Source of the DNA: Rhizobium ecuadorense
GTDB lineage: Bacteria > Pseudomonadota > Alphaproteobacteria > Rhizobiales > Rhizobiaceae
Assembly: GCF_001187535.1 (NCBI RefSeq)
Contig: NZ_LFIO01001107.1
Location: 349,626 to 413,625 of the forward strand
Direction of reading: 5' to 3'
DNA: 64,000 nt
Each line of letters starts with the position of its first letter. Within the stretch, counting starts at the first letter, position 1. This document shows, in pieces, positions 37,420 through 44,951 of this stretch. The notes under the pieces are model-generated. The model did no database searches. It saw only the letters and a list, made by a program, of their open reading frames with translations, and was not told the DNA's origin. Both the position numbers and the translations under genes were made by a program.

Positions 37420-38760
37420 ATGGCTTCTGCAGCGGAACAATTGGCATCCAACCTCAATTTTTCGACCTTTGCCAAAGCCGAGGATTTGAAGAAGCGCCTG
37501 TGGTTCACACTGGCAGCTCTCCTCGTATACAGGCTCGGCACTCATATTCCGCTTCCGGGCCTCAATCCCGAAGCCTATGCCCAGGCTTTCCGCGGCCAGT
37601 CAGGCGGCATTCTCGGCCTTTTCAACATGTTTTCGGGCGGCGCTGTGCAGCGTATGGCGATCTTCGCGCTCGGCATCATGCCTTATATCTCTGCTTCGAT
37701 CATCGTGCAGCTCATGACATCGGTCGTGCCGGCGCTCGAAAACCTCAAGAAGGAGGGCGAGCAGGGCCGTAAGATCATCAACCAGTATACCCGCTACGGC
37801 ACGGTCATTCTCGGTGCGCTTCAGGCCTACGGCATCGCCGCCGGCCTCGAGAGCGGCCAGGGCCTGGTCGTCGATCCGGGCTGGTTCTTCCGTGTTTCCA
37901 CCGTCCTGACGCTGCTCGGCGGCACGATGTTCCTGATGTGGCTCGGCGAGCAGATCACCTCACGCGGCATCGGCAACGGCATCTCGCTGATCATCTTCGC
38001 CGGCATCGCCGCCGGTCTTCCGACAGCTCTTGCGGGCACGCTCGAACTCGGCCGCACCGGCGCGCTGTCGACCCCGCTCATCCTGCTGGTCATCCTTGTC
38101 GCGATCCTGGTCATCGCCGTCATCGTCTTCGTCGAGCGTGCGCAGCGTCGGCTGCTGATCCAGTATCCGAAGCGCCAGGTCGGCAACCGGATGTTCCAGG
38201 GCGATACCTCACACCTGCCGCTGAAGCTCAATACTTCGGGCGTCATCCCGGCGATCTTCGCCTCGTCGCTGCTGCTGTTGCCGGCAACGGTCGCAGGCTT
38301 CGCCAGCACCACGGCAATGCCTTCCTGGGCAACATCGATCGTCGCGGCCCTCGGCCATGGCCAGCCGCTCTACATGGTGCTCTATGCAGCGCTGATCGCC
38401 TTCTTTGCTTTCTTCTATACGGCCATAGTCTTCAATCCGAAGGACACGGCCGACAATCTGAAGAAGCATGGCGGCTTCATTCCCGGCATCCGCCCGGGCG
38501 AGCGCACCGCCGAATATATCGACTACGTGCTGACCCGAATCACGGTGATCGGCGCAATCTATCTCGTCTTCGTCTGCATTCTCCCGGAGATCCTGGTGTC
38601 GCAAACCGGCATTCCATTATCCCTTGGTGGGACTTCGCTTTTGATCGTGGTTAGCGTAACTCTTGATACGGTTGCACAGATCCAGGGTCACCTGATCGCG
38701 CAGCAATACGAAGGCCTGATCAAGAAATCGAAGTTGCGTGGAGGAAAGAGGGGGCGATGA
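37420..38760 (+). CDS. secY: Preprotein translocase channel SecY
   Basis: 446 residues, ten membrane helices. Forms the protein-conducting channel with SecE and SecG. The plug and lateral gate region begins with RLGTHIPLPGL and FNMFSGGAVQRMAIFALGIMPYISASI (split here around residue 80). The adk ATG overlaps the TGA (ATGA), so the two are coupled. Confidence 0.97.
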   Translation: MASAAEQLASNLNFSTFAKAEDLKKRLWFTLAALLVYRLGTHIPLPGLNPEAYAQAFRGQSGGILGLFNMFSGGAVQRMAIFALGIMPYISASIIVQLMTSVVPALENLKKEGEQGRKIINQYTRYGTVILGALQAYGIAAGLESGQGLVVDPGWFFRVSTVLTLLGGTMFLMWLGEQITSRGIGNGISLIIFAGIAAGLPTALAGTLELGRTGALSTPLILLVILVAILVIAVIVFVERAQRRLLIQYPKRQVGNRMFQGDTSHLPLKLNTSGVIPAIFASSLLLLPATVAGFASTTAMPSWATSIVAALGHGQPLYMVLYAALIAFFAFFYTAIVFNPKDTADNLKKHGGFIPGIRPGERTAEYIDYVLTRITVIGAIYLVFVCILPEILVSQTGIPLSLGGTSLLIVVSVTLDTVAQIQGHLIAQQYEGLIKKSKLRGGKRGR

Positions 38761-39407
38761 GACTTATCCTTTTAGGGCCGCCGGGCGCGGGTAAGGGAAC
38801 CCAGGCCCAGCGGATCGTGGAAAAGCACGGCATTCCGCAGCTTTCCACGGGGGACATGCTGCGCGCAGCGGTGAATGCCGGCACGGATGTCGGCAAGCGC
38901 GCCAAGGCGGTGATGGACGCCGGCAAACTCGTCTCGGACGAGATCGTTATCGCCATCGTCTCCGAGCGAATCGATCAACCCGATTGCGCCAACGGCTTCA
39001 TTCTCGACGGTTTCCCGAGGACGCTCGTCCAGGCTGATGCCACCGAAGCGATGCTGAGGGCAAAGGGTCTCGGCCTTTCCGTCGTCATCGAATTCCGTGT
39101 CGACGATGACGAACTGATCCGTCGCGTCGCCGGTCGCTATTCCTGCGCACAGTGCGGCAGCGTCTATCACGATACCGATAAGATTCCGGCTGCCGAAGGC
39201 GTGTGCGACAAGTGCGGTTCGACGCACTTCAAGCGCCGTCCCGACGACAATCCGGAGACCATGACCGCTCGGCTGCAGGTCTACTACAAGGAAACCTCGC
39301 CGCTGATCGGCTACTACCATGCCAAGGGCAAACTCAGGTCCGTGGACGGCATGGCAGAGATCGATCAGGTGACGGCTGAGGTCGAAAGCATTCTTTCCAA
39401 GCTTTAA
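38757..39407 (+). CDS. adk: Adenylate kinase with zinc-binding lid
   Basis: 216 residues. Interconverts AMP plus ATP and two ADP. P-loop GPPGAGKGTQ at 7-16. The lid carries four Cys (130, 133, 150, 153) in two CxxC pairs, so it should bind zinc, unlike the hydrogen-bonded lid of E. coli Adk. FLDGFPRT-type motif present as ILDGFPRTL. Coupled to secY by a 4-base overlap. Confidence 0.97.
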   Translation: MRLILLGPPGAGKGTQAQRIVEKHGIPQLSTGDMLRAAVNAGTDVGKRAKAVMDAGKLVSDEIVIAIVSERIDQPDCANGFILDGFPRTLVQADATEAMLRAKGLGLSVVIEFRVDDDELIRRVAGRYSCAQCGSVYHDTDKIPAAEGVCDKCGSTHFKRRPDDNPETMTARLQVYYKETSPLIGYYHAKGKLRSVDGMAEIDQVTAEVESILSKL

Positions 39408-39628
39408 GGCTTTGAAAATAAACTTGGCGGAACGGTTGCTTTTCAGCAGTGATTCCGCTAAACACCGCGCCAACTCGCGACATTCCATGCGATCGGCGCG
39501 GATTTCCCAGGGAAGTCCGGGTGCGGTCGTTTTGACATGTTGCGGACGTAAATCTGAACGAGCGGTTCCAAAGACCGCATAACGAAGCCCACTTGCCGGA
39601 TGGCAACTGGAATGCAAGGAGAACAGGC

Positions 39629-39997
39629 GTGGCACGTATCGCTGGCGTCAACATCCCGACTGCAAAGCGCGTTGTTATCGCGCTGACCTACATTCACGGG
39701 ATCGGTCCGAAATTCGCACAGGAAATCGTCGAGAAGGTCGGTATCCCGGCTGAACGTCGTGTGCATCAGCTGACGGACGCCGAAGTCCTTCAGATCCGCG
39801 AAGCCATCGACCGCGACTATCAGGTCGAAGGCGATCTTCGTCGCGATACCGCGATGAACATCAAGCGCCTGATGGATCTCGGCTGCTACCGCGGCCTGCG
39901 TCATCGCCGCGGCCTTCCGGTCCGTGGTCAGCGCACGCATACCAATGCCCGCACCCGCAAGGGCCCGGCAAAGGCAATCGCTGGTAAGAAGAAGTAA
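39629..39997 (+). CDS. rpsM: 30S ribosomal protein S13
   Basis: 122 residues from a GTG at 39629 with AAGGAGA upstream; the earlier open frame lacks a site. Bridges the subunits and contacts P-site tRNA through its C-terminal tail (RTHTNARTRKGPAKAIAGKKK, in part). A 221-base gap separates it from adk; no clear promoter or gene seen there. rpmJ, which often precedes rpsM, is absent. Confidence 0.96.
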   Translation: MARIAGVNIPTAKRVVIALTYIHGIGPKFAQEIVEKVGIPAERRVHQLTDAEVLQIREAIDRDYQVEGDLRRDTAMNIKRLMDLGCYRGLRHRRGLPVRGQRTHTNARTRKGPAKAIAGKKK

Positions 39998-40018
39998 TTT
40001 CCGGGAAACCGGGGTGGG

Positions 40019-40047
40019 GAGGCTGGCGGTCTGCGCCGGCCTCTTTT
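40019..40047 (+). terminator. Terminator-like hairpin between rpsM and rpsK
   Basis: GAGGCTGGCG (40019-40028) pairs with CGCCGGCCTC (40034-40043) with one G-T, loop of five, then TTTTG. Expected to act as a partial attenuator, since rpsK follows with no obvious separate promoter. Confidence 0.65.
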
Positions 40048-40130
40048 GAGTTTGGAGCGGGACCATATAGGCGCCGTTCCGGTGTAGCCGCTGGCATTAC
40101 GGCGGTGAAGAGATCAACGAAAGGAATACC

Positions 40131-40520
40131 ATGGCTAAGGAAGCCGTCCGCGTTCGCCGTCGTGAGCGCAAGAACATCTCGTCGGGTGTCGCCCACGTCA
40201 ACTCGACCTTCAACAACACGATGATCACCATCACCGACGCCCAGGGCAACGCGATCGCTTGGTCGTCGGCTGGCGCCAAGGGCTTCAAGGGCTCGCGCAA
40301 GTCGACCCCGTTCGCTGCCCAGATCGCTGCCGAAGACTGCGCCAAGAAGGCTCAGGAGCACGGTATGAAGTCGCTTGAGGTCGAAGTCTGCGGTCCGGGT
40401 TCGGGTCGTGAATCGGCTCTGCGCGCGCTCCAGGCTGCAGGTTTCATGATCACGTCCATCCGCGACGTGACCCCGATCCCGCACAATGGCTGCCGTCCGC
40501 GCAAGAAGCGCCGCGTCTGA
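40131..40520 (+). CDS. rpsK: 30S ribosomal protein S11
   Basis: 129 residues. Platform protein next to the mRNA exit. The sequence HVNSTFNNTMITITDAQGN and the C-terminal signature PIPHNGCRPRKKRRV are typical. rpsD, which follows rpsK in E. coli, is missing here, as is usual in alphaproteobacteria. Confidence 0.97.
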   Translation: MAKEAVRVRRRERKNISSGVAHVNSTFNNTMITITDAQGNAIAWSSAGAKGFKGSRKSTPFAAQIAAEDCAKKAQEHGMKSLEVEVCGPGSGRESALRALQAAGFMITSIRDVTPIPHNGCRPRKKRRV

Positions 40521-40533
40521 TCATCGCTCTCGT

Positions 40534-40567
40534 CACTGGTGAGCGCCTTGGCGCTCCCGGTGGTTTT
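40534..40567 (+). terminator. Terminator-like hairpin between rpsK and rpoA
   Basis: CACTGG plus GAGCGCC (40534-40547, one bulged T) pairs with GGCGCTC plus CCGGTG (40550-40562), followed by GTTTTC. A long stem with a very tight loop; may set the level of rpoA below that of ribosomal proteins. Confidence 0.65.
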
Positions 40568-40617
40568 CAAGCTCGGTTGCCACGATTGGATGGTGGCAAC
40601 GAACGGAAGGCAAACTC

Positions 40618-41628
40618 ATGATTCAGAAGAACTGGCAGGAACTGATCAAGCCGAACAAGGTGGAGTTCTCCTCGAGCTCGCGCACCAGGGCGACGCTTGT
40701 TGCCGAACCGCTGGAGCGCGGCTTCGGCCTCACCCTCGGCAATGCGCTTCGCCGCGTTCTGCTCTCCTCGCTGCGCGGCGCTGCCGTCACGGCGGTGCAG
40801 ATCGATGGCGTGCTGCATGAATTCTCCTCGATTCCGGGCGTCCGCGAAGACGTGACGGACATCGTGCTCAACATCAAGGAAATCGCCATCAAGATGGATG
40901 GCGACGATGCAAAGCGCATGGTCGTGCGCAAGCAGGGCCCGGGCGTTGTCACGGCTGGCGACATCCAGACGGTCGGCGATATCGAAATCCTCAACCCCGA
41001 GCATGTTATCTGCACGCTCGATGAGGGCGCCGAGATTCGCATGGAGTTCACCGTCAACAACGGCAAGGGCTACGTTCCGGCGGAGCGCAATCGTGCGGAA
41101 GATGCTCCGATCGGTCTCATCCCGGTCGACAGCCTTTATTCGCCGGTCAAGAAGGTGTCCTACAAGGTTGAAAATACCCGCGAAGGACAGGTTCTCGACT
41201 ACGACAAGCTGAACATGACCATCGAAACCGATGGCTCGATCACCGGCGAAGACGCCGTCGCTTTCGCGGCGCGCATCCTCCAGGATCAGCTTGGCGTCTT
41301 CGTCAACTTCGACGAGCCGCAGAAGGAAACCGAAGAGGAAGCAGTCACCGAACTCGCTTTCAACCCGGCTCTCCTGAAGAAGGTGGACGAACTCGAACTG
41401 TCGGTCCGTTCGGCAAACTGCCTGAAGAACGACAACATCGTCTACATCGGCGACCTCATTCAGAAGACCGAAGCAGAAATGCTCCGCACCCCGAATTTTG
41501 GTCGCAAGTCGCTGAACGAAATCAAGGAAGTTCTCGCTTCCATGGGCCTGCACCTCGGCATGGAAGTGCCGGCATGGCCGCCCGAGAACATCGAAGATCT
41601 CGCCAAGCGTTACGAAGACCAGTATTAA
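40618..41628 (+). CDS. rpoA: DNA-directed RNA polymerase subunit alpha
   Basis: 336 residues. The N-terminal dimerisation domain includes ERGFGLTLGNALRRVLLSS. A linker leads to the C-terminal DNA- and activator-binding domain with the 265-like Arg region (SVRSANCLKNDNI) and NFGRKSLNEIKEVL. Length near the alphaproteobacterial norm. Confidence 0.98.
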   Translation: MIQKNWQELIKPNKVEFSSSSRTRATLVAEPLERGFGLTLGNALRRVLLSSLRGAAVTAVQIDGVLHEFSSIPGVREDVTDIVLNIKEIAIKMDGDDAKRMVVRKQGPGVVTAGDIQTVGDIEILNPEHVICTLDEGAEIRMEFTVNNGKGYVPAERNRAEDAPIGLIPVDSLYSPVKKVSYKVENTREGQVLDYDKLNMTIETDGSITGEDAVAFAARILQDQLGVFVNFDEPQKETEEEAVTELAFNPALLKKVDELELSVRSANCLKNDNIVYIGDLIQKTEAEMLRTPNFGRKSLNEIKEVLASMGLHLGMEVPAWPPENIEDLAKRYEDQY

Positions 41629-41635
41629 AAACCAA

Positions 41636-41666
41636 AAAGGCAGGCTCTTTACGACTGCCTTTCCCC
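41636..41666 (+). terminator. Hairpin between rpoA and rplQ
   Basis: AAAGGCAG (41636-41643) pairs with CTGCCTTT (41655-41662), then TCC. A short stem near the rpoA stop, within a 124-base gap. Confidence 0.5.
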
Positions 41667-41752
41667 GTCAAACAGCAGGCCGATCGCCTGCATGTGCCAG
41701 GAAACGGCAGGCCCACGTAACGTAAGGGCGCCTGCATTAAAGGAGAATAGCA

Positions 41753-42175
41753 ATGCGCCATGGTAAAGCCGGCCGCAAGCTGAATAGAACTGCAAGCCAC
41801 CGCAAGGCGATGTTCGCCAACATGGCGGCTTCGCTGATTACCCACGAGCAGATCGTCACGACCCTGCCGAAGGCCAAGGAAATTCGTCCGATCGTCGAGA
41901 AGCTCGTCACGCTCGGCAAGCGCGGCGACCTGCATGCTCGCCGTCAGGCGATCTCGCAGATCCGCGATGCCGCTGTCGTCTCGAAGCTGTTCGACACGAT
42001 CGCAACGCGTTACGCCACCCGCAACGGCGGCTATCTGCGCATCATGAAGGCAGGCTTCCGCCAGGGCGACAATGCCGCCATGGCCGTCGTCGAATTCGTT
42101 GACCGCGACACCTTCGCCAAGGGCGCAGCCGACAAGGCCCGCGTCGCCGCCGAAGAGCAGGCCGTCGCCGCTTAA
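41753..42175 (+). CDS. rplQ: 50S ribosomal protein L17
   Basis: 140 residues. Sits at the base of the 50S near L22 and the exit tunnel. Starts MRHGKAGRKLNRTASHRKAM, with the family signature AKEIRPIVEKLVTLGKRGDL. Last gene of the supercluster, preceded by AAAGGAG and followed by a strong terminator. Confidence 0.97.
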   Translation: MRHGKAGRKLNRTASHRKAMFANMAASLITHEQIVTTLPKAKEIRPIVEKLVTLGKRGDLHARRQAISQIRDAAVVSKLFDTIATRYATRNGGYLRIMKAGFRQGDNAAMAVVEFVDRDTFAKGAADKARVAAEEQAVAA

Positions 42176-42196
42176 TCTTCCGCTCCGTCGGAAACC

Positions 42197-42229
42197 AAAC
42201 AGCCGGGCTCACAAAGCCCGGCTGTTTTT
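42197..42229 (+). terminator. Rho-independent terminator of the ribosomal supercluster
   Basis: AAACAGCCGGGCT (42197-42209) pairs with AGCCCGGCTGTTT (42215-42227) and is followed by more T. A long perfect stem. Confidence 0.92.
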
Positions 42230-42346
42230 GTTTGTGCGTGGGACGTGGACGAACGTGGAAGCTGCGACGACAGGCAGCATCTCGCCGGGTAATTCGATAT
42301 CTCCGCCCCAACACTCCAGCGGTTGATCTCTGCAGGACAGATTCCA

Positions 42347-42769
42347 TTGCACGAAATCATTCAGCCTCGCTCTCAAGCGCAGCTCCTTCGCCTCGCAGCC
42401 CTGCTTGTGGTGATCGTCCTCGGACTGGCGCTCAGGCGTTTCGGCTATGCGGCCGATTTGCCCTTCATCGTCGTCAAATATGGCGGTTCGGCGCTGTGGG
42501 GCGCGATGGTCTATCTGCTCGTGGCGCTCTTTGTCGCAAGGTCACGGCCGGCAATCATTGCCGCCATGGCGCTGTTCATTGCGATCTCGGTGGAGTTGTT
42601 CCGGCTCTATCACACGCCCTGGCTCGACGCATTTCGACTGACGACCGCAGGCGCACTGCTGATCGGCCGGATATTTTCGCTCTGGAACATTCTGGCTTAC
42701 GCGATCGGGATCGCAGCGGCCTGCGCCTGCGATCCCGCCCGTCGGGCGGCGGTTGGTCCTCGCCGGTAG
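42347..42769 (+). CDS. DUF2809-type membrane protein
   Basis: 140 residues from a TTG at 42347 with AGGACAG upstream; another in-frame TTG lies at 42323. Four to five membrane helices. The pattern GLALRRFG...LPFIVVKYGGSALWGAMVY, ELFRLYHTPWLDAFR and GALLIGRIFSLWNILAY (helix ends quoted) matches the DUF2809 family of small inner-membrane proteins of unknown function. It stands alone between the rplQ terminator and a dispersed repeat. Confidence 0.7.
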   Translation: MHEIIQPRSQAQLLRLAALLVVIVLGLALRRFGYAADLPFIVVKYGGSALWGAMVYLLVALFVARSRPAIIAAMALFIAISVELFRLYHTPWLDAFRLTTAGALLIGRIFSLWNILAYAIGIAAACACDPARRAAVGPRR

Positions 42770-42770
42770 T

Positions 42771-42903
42771 CTAAAGCATGTCGCGCAAAAGTGTGCAGCG
42801 GTTTTCCCAGGCAAAGCGCGAAGCGCTTTTGCCCCAACGACATGCGTAGAAACAAAGACTTAAAGCGCGAGGAGCGAATCTGAAAGATCGCGACGCGCTT
42901 TAA
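42771..42903. repeat. Dispersed intergenic repeat, copy A (133 bp)
   Basis: Begins with CTAAAGCATGTCGCGCAAAA and ends with a hairpin whose arms are TTAAAGCGCG and CGCGCTTTAA. Most of its length matches the copy at 44576-44683; this copy has extra bases in the middle (a GCGAAGCGC mini-palindrome). Resembles rhizobial intergenic mosaic elements. It lies just past the 3' end of msrQ. Confidence 0.85.
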
Positions 42904-42907
42904 GGTC

Positions 42908-43564
42908 TCACGAAGCCGACGCCATGGCGCGATTGCGCGTCCGACCCTGGCCTTTTTTCCGGCTGCGGGCGATCGGCCGCCAGGAGCGGTAGAGGATGAG
43001 CGCGATGATCAGCCCGACATAGATATATTGCTCGAGATCGAGGATCTTGGTCGAGAGCGCGAAATGCAGCGCCCCGCAGGCGGCAATAATGTAGACGAGG
43101 CGGTGCAGCCAGTTCCAGTTCGCACCCAGGCGGCGGATCGAGAAGTTATTGGACGTCACCGCCAGCGGAATAAGCATCGCCAGGGCCGCCATGCCGAACA
43201 TGATGAAAGGGCGCTTCAGCACATCGTTGACGACCGCTTGGATATCCATCGCCTGGTCGAGCACCATGTAGACGGTGAAATGCATCAGCGCGTAGTAGAA
43301 GGTCAGCAGTCCAAGCGCACGGCGGTAGCGCAGGTAGTTCCAGCCGAACAACTCGCGGGCAGGGGAGACGGCAAGTGTCAGAATCAGGAAGCGGATCGTC
43401 CAGATGCCGAGGAAGAGCTCGAAGGTCTTGACCGGATCGGCGCCGAGCTGATCGGTTGCGCCGAGATAGAAGGTCCAGGCCGCAGGTACCAGCCCCACGA
43501 CATAAAGCAGCCAGACGGAAGCGGGCTGCCAGCGCTTCGGGATGGCGAGCGACAATTCCGCCAT
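42908..43564 (-). CDS. msrQ: MsrQ, haem-binding membrane partner of MsrP
   Basis: 218 residues, about six membrane helices (YedZ/ferric-reductase-like). Passes electrons from the quinone pool or flavin to periplasmic MsrP. His residues suited to haem ligation lie in YYALMHFTVY, WLHRLVYI and GALHFALS. The start overlaps the msrP stop (TGATG, one base), so expression is coupled. The frame is open for another 180 codons inside msrP, which I treat as chance. Confidence 0.9.
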   Translation of the reverse strand: MAELSLAIPKRWQPASVWLLYVVGLVPAAWTFYLGATDQLGADPVKTFELFLGIWTIRFLILTLAVSPARELFGWNYLRYRRALGLLTFYYALMHFTVYMVLDQAMDIQAVVNDVLKRPFIMFGMAALAMLIPLAVTSNNFSIRRLGANWNWLHRLVYIIAACGALHFALSTKILDLEQYIYVGLIIALILYRSWRPIARSRKKGQGRTRNRAMASAS

Positions 43565-44511
43565 CAGAAATTCGCCTTCAGATCCATGCCTGCATAAAGC
43601 CCCGCCACCTCGTCGGCATAGCCGTTGAAGGGCAGGGTGGGGTGGCGGCTCGCGCCGAAGAAGCCGCTTTCGCCGATGCGCCGCTCGCTCGCCTGGCTCC
43701 AACGAGGGTGGTCGACCGCAGGATTGACGTTGGCATAGAAGCCATATTCCTGCGGATTGGTCACCTGCCAGGTGTTTTTCGGCTGCTGGTCGGTGAGCGT
43801 CATTCTGACGATCGACTTGATGCCCTTGAAGCCGTATTTCCACGGGACGACGAGGCGGATCGGCGCGCCGTTCTGGTTCGGCAGCGTCTCGCCATAAAGC
43901 CCGACGGCAAGCAGCGTCAGCGGATGGCGCGCCTCGTCGAGGCGCAAGCCCTCGACATAGGGCCAGTCGAGCGACTGGAAGAAACCCTTCTGCCCCGGCA
44001 TTTCGTCCGGCCGCACGACAGTTTCGAAGGCGACATATTTGGCGCTGCCGAGCGGCTCCACCTTGTCGAGCAGCGATGCCAGCGGAAAGCCGTCCCAGGG
44101 AATGACCATCGACCACGCTTCGACGCAGCGCATGCGATAGGTGCGCTCCTCGATCGGGAATTCCTTCATCAGCGCCTCGAGGTCGAAGGTGCCTGGTTTG
44201 TTGACCATGCCGTCGACCTTGACCGTCCAGGGCAGCGGCTTGAAATCGCCGGAATTCGCTGCGGGATCGGCCTTGTCGAGGCCGAACTCATAGAAATTGT
44301 TGTAGGTGGTGACGTCCTTGAGCGGCGTCGGCTTCTCGTCGACCTTGTACTTGCTCCCGACGGCGGAAAGCGCGGCCGCGCTCGCCTTGCCGGCGCCGTA
44401 GAGCGCCATGGCGCCGAGCGCCGCAGCGCCGAGGAATTCACGGCGGCGCAGATAGAGCTGGCGCGGCGTGATTTCCGACGACGCGATCTTTGGGGGGCGA
44501 TAGCTTGGCAT
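43564..44511 (-). CDS. msrP: MsrP, periplasmic methionine sulfoxide reductase (molybdopterin)
   Basis: 315 residues from the ATG at 44511, which has GGAGG upstream; a longer frame to 44568 has no site. A twin-arginine signal lies at residues 20-45 (LRRREFLGAAALGAMA), so the enzyme is exported folded with its cofactor. The Mo-ligating Cys is in RMRCVEAWS. The SUOX-fold core with VVPWKYGFKGIKSIV is typical of YedY/MsrP. It repairs oxidised periplasmic proteins together with MsrQ. Confidence 0.93.
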   Translation of the reverse strand: MPSYRPPKIASSEITPRQLYLRRREFLGAAALGAMALYGAGKASAAALSAVGSKYKVDEKPTPLKDVTTYNNFYEFGLDKADPAANSGDFKPLPWTVKVDGMVNKPGTFDLEALMKEFPIEERTYRMRCVEAWSMVIPWDGFPLASLLDKVEPLGSAKYVAFETVVRPDEMPGQKGFFQSLDWPYVEGLRLDEARHPLTLLAVGLYGETLPNQNGAPIRLVVPWKYGFKGIKSIVRMTLTDQQPKNTWQVTNPQEYGFYANVNPAVDHPRWSQASERRIGESGFFGASRHPTLPFNGYADEVAGLYAGMDLKANF

Positions 44512-44575
44512 GTCGAAAACCTCCAGGGCGGATTTCTTGACTATAGTTCTTAAACGAACCGCCCGCATGTTCGGA

Positions 44576-44683
44576 TTAAAGCATGTCGCGCAAAAGTGTG
44601 TAGCGGTTTTGCGATAACGACATGCGCAAAAACTAAGGCCTAAAGCGCGGGGAGCGAATCTGAAAGATCGCGACGCGCTTTAG
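44576..44683. repeat. Dispersed intergenic repeat, copy B (108 bp)
   Basis: Starts TTAAAGCATGTCGCGCAAAA and ends with the same 42-base hairpin core as copy A (arms TAAAGCGCG/CGCGCTTTA, centre nearly identical). It has the same orientation as copy A and lies just upstream of msrP, so the two copies bracket msrPQ as direct repeats. Confidence 0.85.
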
Positions 44684-44951
44684 TCTCTATGCCTTGAATA
44701 TCACCGACGGGAAGCCAATTTTTTGTGTTCGGCTGTGATGGAATAGGCTGTAACCAAACCCCGCGCCGAACCGTATATCACCAATGGCGCTCAAGGCGCT
44801 TCTCCCGGCAGCGTACCGGATTTGGCCTTGCCGGTAGTGACAGCTCCCGCCGATTGGATTAGGACAATTCCAAAAAGCAGCGTTGCCCGGCCGCAGGCTC
44901 AATGCCGCCCCGCTTCGCCTGATGATCTCCGACACGTCGAGGAAGACACCG
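44684..44951 (+). promoter_or_regulatory. ilvD upstream region
   Basis: 268 bases with no gene I can support. TATATC at 44774-44779 could be a -10, but no good -35 lies 16-18 bases upstream. I see no leader peptide rich in Ile, Leu or Val and no attenuator hairpin, so classical branched-chain attenuation is not evident. Confidence 0.25.

Noticed and set aside
43456..44553. Long plus-strand frame across msrP and the end of msrQ
   Set aside because: msrP and msrQ on the minus strand have clear motifs, a Tat signal and coupled starts; the plus frame shows no domain.
44684..44951. Search for a leader peptide or riboswitch before ilvD
   Set aside because: No run of Ile, Leu or Val codons after a start, and no terminator/antiterminator pair seen.
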